Origin: JBGPIT01 sp041485125
GTDB lineage: Bacteria > Desulfobacterota > Binatia > UTPRO1
Length of the DNA: 12,923 bases
Direction of reading: 5' to 3'
Assembly (NCBI GenBank): GCA_041485125.1
Contig: JBGPIT010000106.1
Span: forward strand, 1 to 12,923
A program made the translations under genes and the position numbers. This document shows, in pieces, positions 5,964 to 12,923 of this stretch. How positions within the stretch are numbered: the first letter of the stretch is position 1; each line of letters starts with the position of its first letter. The notes under the pieces were generated by a model. That model ran no database searches and was not told where the DNA came from. It saw only the letters and a program-made list of their open reading frames with translations.

Positions 5964-8900
5964 ATGGCTTCGATCGTCGTCGCCGGGGACCTGCTGTGGG
6001 ACTTCAACGTCGTGCAGCTGCCTTCGGCACCGGCGTCGCACCACGAGGCAGTGCCGCACGCGCTCATGGGTTGGCAGCCGGGCGGCGCGTGGTTCCTCGG
6101 CGGCCTCGTCGCACGTGCATGCGGCGATCTCGGACCGGCCATCGACGTCGTTTGCACGCCGCCGTTGCTCGACCCTACGCTCGACGACCCGGAGCTCGCT
6201 GGTCAGGCTTTCTCGGTGTGGACGCTGCACGAGCGATGCACCGATGATCGCTGCCACAAGGATCGCCGCGCGAAAGCGTGGCGGATCGACCGTCTCCTCG
6301 GTTGCCGCGCGGCGCCGAGCGAGGCGCCGCCACGGCTTCCCGAGAGTGCCGTCGCCGACCCAGACGTGCTGGTGCTCGACGATCTCAACCTCGGATTTCG
6401 CGAGCGCCGCGACACGTGGCCGCACGCGCTGCGTGACGGAGGCAACCCGAAGCATATCGTCCTCAAGACGTGCGCTCCACTCGGCGAAGGGGAGCTTTGG
6501 GGCTGGCTCGTCCCGCGGTTCGCCGACCGCATGACGGTGGTGCTCTCGGCGACGGCGCTCCGACGTCAACGCGCGCCGATCTCGCAATGCCTCTCGTGGG
6601 ACCTCACGATCGAGGATCTCACTGCCGAGCTCACGTCCGGCCCCTCGGCGTACGATCTCGGCCAGTGCCGCCGCGTCGTGGTGCAGCTCGCCGCCGAAGG
6701 TGTGGCGAGCTTCTCACGTTGCCGCCCCCTTCTCGGCCCACCGCTCGCTCGTCAGGCGGAGCTCGGTGATTCCCCCGTGCGCCTCGAGCGCGTCCTCTAC
6801 CATCCGTCCGAACTCGAGGGCGCGTGGCAGAGCAAGCATCCCGGCACGATCTCCGGCTCGACCTCGATCCTGACCGCCGCAATCGTACGCCACGAGACGG
6901 ACGCGACGACGTACCCCCTGTTCATTGCGCTCGGACGAGGACTCTGCGCGCTCCGCGCCAACCACGAGGTCGGCGGCGGGCACGAGCGCAGCGGTCCGAA
7001 CTTCGACGCAGCCACGACGTCGATCGACTCCACATTCGTCGCGCCGTTCACTGCCGCAATGAGTCGCAACGAGCCGGCCCAGATCTTCCGCACCGCGTTC
7101 CCCCACGACGTGCTCGACCATCCGAGCATGCGCGCGCAAGAGGCGAGCCGGTCCGATCTTCTCCGCGACGTCACCGGGGCCGGACAGGAGTACGTATTTG
7201 CCAAGGCGATCGACGTCGTTTTGCGGGGCTTCGCCGCGCTCGACGGCGCGCCGCGCGCCGAGTTCGGTCGCTATTTCACCGTCGACCGGGAGGAAATCGA
7301 ACGCATCAACGGCATCCGCCAGATGATGCAGTCGTACCGCGACAACCCCGCCGACGTGCGGCCCCTGTCGATCGCGGTCTTCGGCCAGCCGGGAACGGGC
7401 AAGTCGTTCGCCATCAAGGAGCTCGCAACCGAGGTTCTCGGCGGACGGCAGCCTCTGCAGTTCAACCTCTCGCAATTCGGTGACGCGCCCGCCGAGCTGC
7501 ACCACGCCTTCCACCAGGTCCGTGACGCCTCCGTCCGCGGTGAGCTGCCGGTGGTCTTCTGGGACGAGTTCGACTCCGGGGAGCTCGCGTGGCTCGAGGC
7601 ATTCCTCGCCCCGATGCAGGACGCGGAGTTCCGCGAAGGCAGCATCACCCACCGGTTCGGTCGAGCGATCTTCGTCTTCGCGGGCGGCACCTGCCACGAC
7701 ATGGCGCAGTTCCTCGCCAAGATGGCGGATGCGAATTTCGTCGCGCGCAAGGGACCGGACTTCGTGAGCCGCCTGCGTGGTTACGTGAACATCAAGGGAC
7801 CGAATCCGCTGCCGCGCTCCGGCACGCTGACCGACGCGCCGAACGAAGCGCCGCCCTGGCGTGACGCGGCAATACGCGACCCGGCGTACCTCATCCGGCG
7901 GGCGGTGATCCTGCGCGGAGCGCTCGAGCGTGTCGCCAAGCACCTCGTCGACGAGGACAGCGGTCGCGCTACCGTGAACGCGAGCGTGTTGCGCGGCTTC
8001 CTGCGCGTGCACCAGTACCGCCACGGCGCGCGTTCACTCGAGGCGGTGCTGACCATGAGCCGGCTCGCCGGCAAGCGGTTCTTCGCCGCGGCAGACCTGC
8101 CGCGTCCGGAGCTGCTGCGGCTGCACGTCACGGACGACTTTCTGGACGAGGTGCGGCAGGGAGAGCTCGAGTCGCCAGCGGTCGAGGCCCTGGCGGAGGC
8201 CTGCCACGAGGCCTGGCGCACGGAACGCGAGAGTAAAGACTGGACCTACGCAACTGAGCGCGACGACGATAAGAAGACGCACCCGCTCCTCGTTCCCTAC
8301 GATCGCCTCGGCGAATCCGACAAAGAGTCGAACCGCCTCACGGCTCGGCTCACGCAGGCGAAGCTTCGTGACCTCGGGCTCTGCATCGCGCCGTTCGCTG
8401 GGCAGGAGACACCACCAGTCGAGCTCACCGGCGCCGAGACGGACGCGCTCATGCGGATGGAGCACGACATCTGGCTGCGCGACCGGCTGCTGCAAGGTTG
8501 GGACTGGGCGCAAAGGACCGACGAGCCGCGCCGGCTGCATGCGGACGTGGCGAGGTTCGACGACTTGAGCGACGACGACAAGGCACTCGACCGAGCGATC
8601 GCCCGTAGCATCGTGCCGGCATTGACCCGGGCACGATACGTACTCTGCCGTGTGCGCCTCGTGATCGGTGTCGTAGGACATCGGTGCATCGGCGATCGCG
8701 CGCCGATCACCGCGGGCGTCGAAGACGCGATCGAACGCATCGCGGGCGCGTTCCCGGAGCGGCTGCTGACGGTCTGCTCCGCGCTCGCCGAGGGCAGTGA
8801 TCGCCTCGCGGCGTCGTGCGTCCTCGCCCGGCCCGAGTCACATCTCGAAGTCGTGCTGCCATTGCCGCGCGACGAGTACCTCACCGACTTCGAGACGGTG

Positions 8901-9203
8901 GAGTCGAGACGCGAATTCCTGGACCTTCTCGGGCGTGCCGAGCGGCCGGTCACCGAGGTGCCGCCGCAAGCAACACGACGCGACGCCTATCGCGCCGCCG
9001 GGTCGTGCATCGTCGACCGCGCCGACGTGATCCTCGCGCTCTGGGACGGCGACGAGAGCTCGGTGACCGGCGAGTTGGTGCGCGAGGCGCGCCGCCGGCG
9101 CTTGCCGCTGGCCTGGGTACACGTCGCCAACCAGGAGCCTCACGCCGAGAAGCCGGTGGAAAAGAATGCGAACCCGGCGCGAGTGACGGTCGAGAATTTC
9201 TGA
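5964..9203 (+). CDS. PfkB-like / AAA+ ATPase / double RyR / SLOG multidomain protein
   Basis: 1079 residues; ATG 5964 follows GGAGG (5953-5957) by six bases. Domain order: (1) about 1-370, a ribokinase/PfkB-like fold (IVVAGDLLWDF, then PGGAWFLGGLVAR, VLVLDDLNLGFR, HIVLKTCAPLGEGELW, VVVQLAAEGVA), with SGSTSIL where kinases carry GxGD, so catalysis is doubtful; (2) about 430-720, an AAA+ ATPase with Walker A GQPGTGKS (474-481), Walker B VVFWDEFD (530-537), a sensor-1-like FVFAGGT and a lid with GARSLEAVLTMS; (3) RyR repeats at about 742-812 (VPYDRLGESDKESNR) and 830-895 (MEHDIWLRDRLLQGWDW); (4) a SLOG domain at about 899-1062 (VIGVVGHR, SALAEGSDRLAA, DVILALWDGD). SLOG and RyR domains bind nucleotide-derived ligands in conflict and signalling systems. 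No membrane segments, so cytoplasmic. The next gene, a TIR protein, starts 25 bases later. I infer a ligand-sensing ATPase of a defence-type system; the biochemical output is unknown. Confidence 0.85.
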   Translation: MASIVVAGDLLWDFNVVQLPSAPASHHEAVPHALMGWQPGGAWFLGGLVARACGDLGPAIDVVCTPPLLDPTLDDPELAGQAFSVWTLHERCTDDRCHKDRRAKAWRIDRLLGCRAAPSEAPPRLPESAVADPDVLVLDDLNLGFRERRDTWPHALRDGGNPKHIVLKTCAPLGEGELWGWLVPRFADRMTVVLSATALRRQRAPISQCLSWDLTIEDLTAELTSGPSAYDLGQCRRVVVQLAAEGVASFSRCRPLLGPPLARQAELGDSPVRLERVLYHPSELEGAWQSKHPGTISGSTSILTAAIVRHETDATTYPLFIALGRGLCALRANHEVGGGHERSGPNFDAATTSIDSTFVAPFTAAMSRNEPAQIFRTAFPHDVLDHPSMRAQEASRSDLLRDVTGAGQEYVFAKAIDVVLRGFAALDGAPRAEFGRYFTVDREEIERINGIRQMMQSYRDNPADVRPLSIAVFGQPGTGKSFAIKELATEVLGGRQPLQFNLSQFGDAPAELHHAFHQVRDASVRGELPVVFWDEFDSGELAWLEAFLAPMQDAEFREGSITHRFGRAIFVFAGGTCHDMAQFLAKMADANFVARKGPDFVSRLRGYVNIKGPNPLPRSGTLTDAPNEAPPWRDAAIRDPAYLIRRAVILRGALERVAKHLVDEDSGRATVNASVLRGFLRVHQYRHGARSLEAVLTMSRLAGKRFFAAADLPRPELLRLHVTDDFLDEVRQGELESPAVEALAEACHEAWRTERESKDWTYATERDDDKKTHPLLVPYDRLGESDKESNRLTARLTQAKLRDLGLCIAPFAGQETPPVELTGAETDALMRMEHDIWLRDRLLQGWDWAQRTDEPRRLHADVARFDDLSDDDKALDRAIARSIVPALTRARYVLCRVRLVIGVVGHRCIGDRAPITAGVEDAIERIAGAFPERLLTVCSALAEGSDRLAASCVLARPESHLEVVLPLPRDEYLTDFETVESRREFLDLLGRAERPVTEVPPQATRRDAYRAAGSCIVDRADVILALWDGDESSVTGELVREARRRRLPLAWVHVANQEPHAEKPVEKNANPARVTVENF

Positions 9204-9228
9204 GCCGCATGCTCGCGCGAGCGTCACC

Positions 9229-10452
9229 GTGGTGAAAGCGTTCATCAGCTACGCAGTCGAGAATCAGGAGATTGCGGACGAGGTCGTCAAGGATCTCGAA
9301 GCCCGCGGTGTGCCGTGCTGGATCAGCGCACGAGACCTCACGCCGCCGGGTACGCCGTGGGGCGCCGCGATCACCCGTGAGATCGCCGAGTGCTCCGACC
9401 TCGTAGTGCTCCTCTCGAGCACAGCGAACCACAGCCAGTACGTGCCGCGGGAGCTGGACTATGCAGTGTCGCTTCACAAGCGGGTCTATCCGGTCAAGAT
9501 AGACGCCACACCGACGGCGGATGCCCTGAAGGTGTACGTTTCGGTCAATCAGCATCTGGTACTGCCGCACGAGGAACCGGCGCGCGGAGAAGCGCTCGCA
9601 CGTCTCGCGCTCGCCATCCTCACGCGCGGCAATCCGAACGAGGACCAGCCGGCGGGCCAGTCTCCGGGCGAGCCTTCCAGCTACGTGAAAGACAAGCTGC
9701 GTCACGACCTCGTCCAGATCAACGGACGCAGGGTTCAGACGGGCCTCACAAAGGATGACGTGAAGCGTGTCTACAGCTTTCTGGCGAAGCACACCGACTT
9801 CGGGCAGACGTGGCGAGCCCGCTGGCAATTGAAGCGGCAACTTCGGGCCATGTCACCGCCCAACGTGGTCGCGGTCAAACCGTTTCAGCTTTGCACCGTT
9901 CCGGTGACGAATGCACTATTCGGTTTATTCGTCCGAGATACCGGCCACATGACGCGTCCCGAGCAGCTCGAGGCGCAAGAAACGTGGCTCACGGACAGCA
10001 AAAAACGGGGACCGCGCCACCCGGTCACGCGCGTGAGCTTCCGGGATGCCGAAGCGTTCTGCAAGTGGGCGGGCATGCGTTTGCCGTCGACCGAAGAATT
10101 CGCGTCCGCGGTGCGCGGCATCGATGGTCTTCTGTTTCCGTGGAGTAACGAGTGGACACTGGAGCATTGCAACGACCAGTTCTGGGGCGGTGACGAAGAG
10201 ACGACCGACGTAGACAAGTTCCCCGAAGGCATCAGCAACGAAGGCGTATTCGACCTCTGCGGCAACGTATTTGAATGGGTGACGTCAGCGCTCGGCCAAA
10301 AGGGAGTGCAACTGCTTGCCGGAGGCGCATACGACGTGGTCTCCGTGCTTCGCGGTAATGCGGCGACGCGAATGCGTGCGTCGGAGTCTGGCGTCTTTCC
10401 GGACGTCGGGTTCCGCTACGCGTGCGACATGAACGTCGGCGCGCACTACTGA
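9229..10452 (+). CDS. TIR domain protein with C-terminal FGE/SUMF1-like domain
   Basis: 407 residues. No ATG is usable: the TIR domain begins immediately (VKAFISYAVEN), so the start must be GTG 9229 or GTG 9232. No good ribosome binding site is visible, and the upstream stop is only 25 bases away, so translational coupling is likely. Residues 1 to about 120 are a TIR domain: FISY, the RDLTPPGTPW loop (35-44), VVLLSS, and Glu75 in VPRELDYAV at the position of the catalytic NADase Glu. After a linker, about 205-400 is a formylglycine-generating-enzyme-like fold (PVTRVSFRDAEAFCKWAGMRLPSTEEF, CGNVFEWVT, GGAYD, then VGFRYAC). The paired active-site Cys of true FGEs (CHRSYC region) are missing, so this domain probably binds a ligand or partner. 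Stretches are visibly less GC-rich than the neighbour. Inferred role: NAD-consuming or signalling effector of the two-gene operon. Confidence 0.87.
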   Translation: MVKAFISYAVENQEIADEVVKDLEARGVPCWISARDLTPPGTPWGAAITREIAECSDLVVLLSSTANHSQYVPRELDYAVSLHKRVYPVKIDATPTADALKVYVSVNQHLVLPHEEPARGEALARLALAILTRGNPNEDQPAGQSPGEPSSYVKDKLRHDLVQINGRRVQTGLTKDDVKRVYSFLAKHTDFGQTWRARWQLKRQLRAMSPPNVVAVKPFQLCTVPVTNALFGLFVRDTGHMTRPEQLEAQETWLTDSKKRGPRHPVTRVSFRDAEAFCKWAGMRLPSTEEFASAVRGIDGLLFPWSNEWTLEHCNDQFWGGDEETTDVDKFPEGISNEGVFDLCGNVFEWVTSALGQKGVQLLAGGAYDVVSVLRGNAATRMRASESGVFPDVGFRYACDMNVGAHY

Positions 10453-10470
10453 ACCAGCTGCGATTGTCGC

Positions 10471-11343
10471 TCACCATAGCAGCCAAGAGGGAAGCCACGA
10501 TCCCCCGAGCCCGACGATACGGGCGTGCACCGCGCTCGCGTCGACGGGGCCCCATACGCGCGAGTCGTCGTTGTACGTGCGGTTGTCGCCGAGGACGTAC
10601 ACGTGATCTTTCGGTACCGTAAGGGGGCCGGCGCGCACGCCGCGGCCGCCGCGTGACACGACCTCGTACTCCCGCCCGTCGAGAACCTCGATCCACGTCT
10701 TGCAGCCGCGCTCCCCACCGCCCGTGGCGGAGTGCGGCGTCGGGAGCTCGTCGCAACGGGACCGCGCCGGCCGCCTCTCGACAGGGCGGCCATTGATCCA
10801 CACACGGTCGCGCTTCACCTCGACGACGTCTCCGGCTACAGCGACGACGCGTTTGACCCTGTTGACAGTGCCATTCGGGGCGTCGAACCATACCACGTGG
10901 CCCCGCGCGGGAGCAGCGTACGAAAGTATACGGCGCGCAGCGAACGGTATCTGCACTCCATACGCGACTTTCAGTATGAGTATGTCATCGAGGTCGGCGA
11001 ACGTCGGCAGCATCCCGTTTGAGCCGATCTTGCTGAGCTGCAGGACCATCTGACTGAGCAACACGCTGATGATCGCCACCGTCACGTACGTCTCGACGGT
11101 GCGACGGAAGTCGGACTTGCGCAAAAATCCCGCGTCCTTCTCCAGATAGTGATCGAGCACTCTTGCCGCGTCCGTCACGGCTGCCGACTCGAACGCGCGC
11201 GAGCCGCGACACGCGGCTTCCAGCGCCTCGATCGCGCGCGCCAGCCGGTCTCGTGCCTCCAGGGTCAGGTAGTGGCCGCGCCGCCGCAGAATGCGACGCG
11301 CCTCATCGAGGAGGCGTGAGGGCTCAGACCGTCGTCGCAGCAT
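10471..11343 (-). CDS. LepB-type signal peptidase homologue (S26) with Gly at the expected catalytic Ser
   Basis: 290 residues; ATG 11343, with only a weak GGAAG before it and 15 bases after the preceding stop, so probably co-translated. Residues 1-80 form a helical Arg/Glu/Ala-rich cytoplasmic extension (LLDEARRILRRRGHYLTLEARD, FLRKSDFRR) like that of myxobacterial LepB proteins. One membrane helix follows at about 86-103 (YVTVAIISVLLSQMVLQL). The S26 fold continues with box B, IGSNGMLPTF (106-115), where a true peptidase has Ser directly before Met: here Gly110. The general-base Lys is kept (Lys164 in VNRVKRVVAVAGD), as is the C-terminal box with GDNRTYNDDSRVWGPV. The catalytic domain should face the periplasm. 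Loss of the nucleophile suggests a pseudo-peptidase that binds exported proteins or partners. Third gene of the - strand operon; it ends 18 bases from the convergent TIR gene. Confidence 0.85.
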   Translation of the reverse strand: MLRRRSEPSRLLDEARRILRRRGHYLTLEARDRLARAIEALEAACRGSRAFESAAVTDAARVLDHYLEKDAGFLRKSDFRRTVETYVTVAIISVLLSQMVLQLSKIGSNGMLPTFADLDDILILKVAYGVQIPFAARRILSYAAPARGHVVWFDAPNGTVNRVKRVVAVAGDVVEVKRDRVWINGRPVERRPARSRCDELPTPHSATGGGERGCKTWIEVLDGREYEVVSRGGRGVRAGPLTVPKDHVYVLGDNRTYNDDSRVWGPVDASAVHARIVGLGGSWLPSWLLW

Positions 11344-11358
11344 CGCTTCCGCAGCTCG

Positions 11359-12546
11359 TCAGGTGTAATCGCGGTACAGCATCCACGAGACGCCGCTGAC
11401 GCCGAGCACGAACAGCAGCGCGGCGTTCGCCGTACCGATGTAGACGGCGATGCCGATCAGCGCGAACCCGATGCTCAGCGCGGTGCTCAAATCAGCGGAG
11501 CGTGCGTACAGCGGACGCGGTCGGACGAGGGCCCACTGCCAGAGCTGGAAGCTGAGCAGGACCCACGCCGCCATCACGCCGAGCACGACGGCCGCCTTGA
11601 ACAGCAGGCCGGGCGGCCGGACGACTTCGATCATGATCTCTCCGTCGACCTCTGCGCCCGACGCGTCGAAAAGGCGGATGTACAATCTCGGCGGCGATGC
11701 CGGCATGGCATTCGTCGTCAGGAAACCGCCCGGCTCGAGCGCGAGGCCCGGGATGTCGTGCAGCAGCTGCCACTGGTACGGCGGAACGCCCCCCTCAGCC
11801 GCGAGCTTCACCCGGTATACATCGCCGAGAATTGCTTTGGGCACGCGCGGGTCGAGCGTGAGCGGCGGGGGCGTCTCCAGGCTCGTGCCGCTCCGCGCCG
11901 GCATCACCCGCAGCGTGTACGGGTGACGCGCGTGCGCGCCGGCGGCGTCGGTGAGCTCCGCAACGATGCTGTGCACCGCTTGCTGCGCGGGCGTGCCGGT
12001 GAGCACGCCGTCGCGGACCTCGATGTCGGAAGGAACGCCTTCGAACGTCCACCGATAGGGCAAAACGCCACCCTCGGCCGCGATCGCGACCGAATAGCGC
12101 GCGCCGGCCGTCGCCGGTGGCAGCTCGTCGGTGATGATGCGCAACGGGTGAACCGCACCCATCCGGTCGACCTGCACGCCGAACCGCTTCTCCGCGCGCT
12201 GCCCATCGCTCGAGGCAACGGCGATCGATACGTCGTAAGCGCCATCCTCGGAAGGTGTGCCGTTCAGCTGACCGGTGCGCGGATCCAGTGCCACGTGGGG
12301 CGGAAGATCGTGCGCGGTCCACGCGTACGGCTCTCGACCGCCGCTCGCCACCATCTCTCCGAGATATTCGCGGCCGACGAACCCCGGGCTCAGGATCCGG
12401 TTGCGGATCGCGAGCGGCGTCACCTCGCCGCGTCCCGACGCCGCCGCATAGGCGAGAAAACTGCTCAGCGCAGCGATGAGGATCAGCATCAGGTCGAGGA
12501 AACGAAAATCGAGAGGCGGAATGAGCTGACGCCGCGGGCGCATCAT
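11359..12546 (-). CDS. Membrane-anchored protein with three Ig-like (He_PIG) domains and ExbD/TolR-like N-terminus
   Basis: 395 residues from ATG 12546, whose ATGA overlaps the stop of the preceding gene; a second ATG follows at once. A longer in-frame extension to 12858 overlaps that gene and is Arg-rich shadow sequence, so I rejected it. Residues about 12-36 (LDFRFLDLMLILIAALSSFLAY) look like the single membrane helix of ExbD/TolR/MotB-type stator subunits, with Asp18 at the place of their protonatable Asp. Three putative Ig domains follow at about 48-125, 137-215 and 235-310, each with a GG-x3-PY-x-W signature (GGREPYAW, GGVLPYRW, GGVPPYQW); the first two also carry the GTP motif (LNGTPSEDG, LTGTPAQQ). 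The C-terminus adds one long helix (about 318-342) and one or two more (about 355-390). The usual OmpA-like or TolR periplasmic domain is absent. Inferred to be the periplasm-exposed partner of the upstream channel-like protein. Confidence 0.75.
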   Translation of the reverse strand: MMRPRRQLIPPLDFRFLDLMLILIAALSSFLAYAAASGRGEVTPLAIRNRILSPGFVGREYLGEMVASGGREPYAWTAHDLPPHVALDPRTGQLNGTPSEDGAYDVSIAVASSDGQRAEKRFGVQVDRMGAVHPLRIITDELPPATAGARYSVAIAAEGGVLPYRWTFEGVPSDIEVRDGVLTGTPAQQAVHSIVAELTDAAGAHARHPYTLRVMPARSGTSLETPPPLTLDPRVPKAILGDVYRVKLAAEGGVPPYQWQLLHDIPGLALEPGGFLTTNAMPASPPRLYIRLFDASGAEVDGEIMIEVVRPPGLLFKAAVVLGVMAAWVLLSFQLWQWALVRPRPLYARSADLSTALSIGFALIGIAVYIGTANAALLFVLGVSGVSWMLYRDYT

Positions 12547-12923
12547 GGCGAGCGGCGCGCGCGCCCCGATTCGTTCCGGACCAGTGCCGTCCGCAATCGC
12601 CGCTGCAACTCCAAATCTGCGCGCATGACGAGGGACATGGCGACATAGGCGACGACCGCACCGCCAAGCGCGATGCAAATGATGAGGAATGCCGCGGAGA
12701 CGCCGTCGAGCATGCGGTGATCGAAGGCGGTGGAGACGTTCGTACTCCCCGGATCGGCGGCGTACAGTGTCGTTGCGAGACCCCGCAGACGCCACGCCGT
12801 CCCGAGAAAGCCGGCCGCGGGAAGGCTCCAGATCAACGCTTGGACCGGGAGGTACCACGCCTCCGCCTGACTCTCGGCCCGTTCCGCGAGACCATCCATG
12901 TCTCGTTTCGCCGATCCAGCCGC
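12543..12923 (-). CDS. MotA/TolQ/ExbB-type membrane protein, C-terminal part (5' end outside the window)
   Basis: The frame is open through the right edge (eight codons without a stop before the ATG at 12899), so the true start is probably outside; about 126 residues are visible. There are two membrane segments, about VQALIWSLPAAGFLGTAW and GVSAAFLIICIALGGAVVAY. The order, spacing and GFLGTAW motif resemble the last two helices of the MotA/TolQ/ExbB proton-channel family. A basic tail (LELQRRLRTALVRNESGRARR) would be cytoplasmic. The stop TGA (12545-12543) overlaps the next gene's ATG, which implies coupled translation and a fixed ratio of the two proteins. Paired with the ExbD-like Ig protein, it suggests an ion-motive inner-membrane complex. 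The assignment rests on pattern, and the N-terminal half is not seen. Confidence 0.6.
   Translation of the reverse strand, partial: AAGSAKRDMDGLAERAESQAEAWYLPVQALIWSLPAAGFLGTAWRLRGLATTLYAADPGSTNVSTAFDHRMLDGVSAAFLIICIALGGAVVAYVAMSLVMRADLELQRRLRTALVRNESGRARRSP

Noticed and set aside
6714..8024. Long open frame (436 codons) on the - strand inside the AAA+ gene
   Set aside because: It is antisense to conserved domain sequence, is rich in Arg/Glu/Val/Gly as expected of a GC-driven shadow, and has no motif or ribosome binding site.
9840..10452. Diversity-generating retroelement target (FGE folds can be variable proteins)
   Set aside because: No reverse transcriptase, template repeat or accessory gene is present in the window.
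12547..12858. N-terminal extension of the Ig-domain protein by 104 codons
   Set aside because: It overlaps the channel-like gene completely, is Arg/His-rich, and the ATGA overlap at 12546-12543 gives a better start followed at once by a membrane helix.
10471..12923. Zorya-like (ZorA/ZorB) defence system
   Set aside because: The stator partner lacks an OmpA-like peptidoglycan-binding domain and no ZorC, ZorD or ZorE gene is in view; only the ion-channel theme is shared.

Overview
The window is a GC-rich (roughly 65-70%), gene-dense piece of a bacterial chromosome. I place it tentatively in a deltaproteobacterial-type lineage (Myxococcota, Binatota or Desulfobacterota-like). The reasons are the run of small secreted Cys-rich proteins ending in Pro/Thr tails, strong AGGAGG ribosome binding sites, and a LepB-like protein whose N-terminal helical extension resembles that of myxobacterial signal peptidases. 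No rRNA, tRNA, transposase, integrase or CRISPR array is visible.

Left part (1-4836) is a secretome stretch on the + strand: the C-terminal part of a secreted beta-rich protein (to 1010), a 382-aa Cys-rich protein (1454-2602), a 101-aa Cys-rich protein (2950-3255), a 172-aa Cys-rich protein (3342-3860) and an 82-aa basic peptide precursor (4588-4836). The four with visible starts each have a predicted Sec signal peptide and their own ribosome binding site. Hairpins follow four of the five genes, so most look like separate transcription units. Between the last two, on the - strand, lies a frameshifted relic of an ABC-F ATPase gene (about 4475-3997). An aldo/keto reductase gene (4934-5779) closes this part.

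The right part (5964-12923) looks like an accessory conflict or signalling island built of two operons that converge with only 18 bases between them. The + strand pair encodes a 1079-aa multidomain protein (PfkB/ribokinase-like fold, AAA+ ATPase, two RyR repeats, C-terminal SLOG nucleotide-binding domain) and a 407-aa TIR protein with a C-terminal FGE/SUMF1-fold domain that lacks the catalytic cysteines. The - strand set encodes a MotA/TolQ/ExbB-type membrane protein (runs off the right edge), an ExbD/TolR-like membrane anchor carrying three periplasmic Ig-like (He_PIG) domains plus C-terminal membrane helices, and a LepB-type protein in which Gly stands at the expected nucleophile Ser.

Reading of the island: SLOG, RyR, TIR and FGE domains are known from nucleotide-centred bacterial immune and conflict systems. 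A plausible working model is that the large AAA+ protein senses or makes a nucleotide-derived ligand and licenses the TIR effector. The ion-channel/Ig/pseudo-peptidase operon may be an envelope module of the same island or an independent neighbour; the sequence alone does not decide this.
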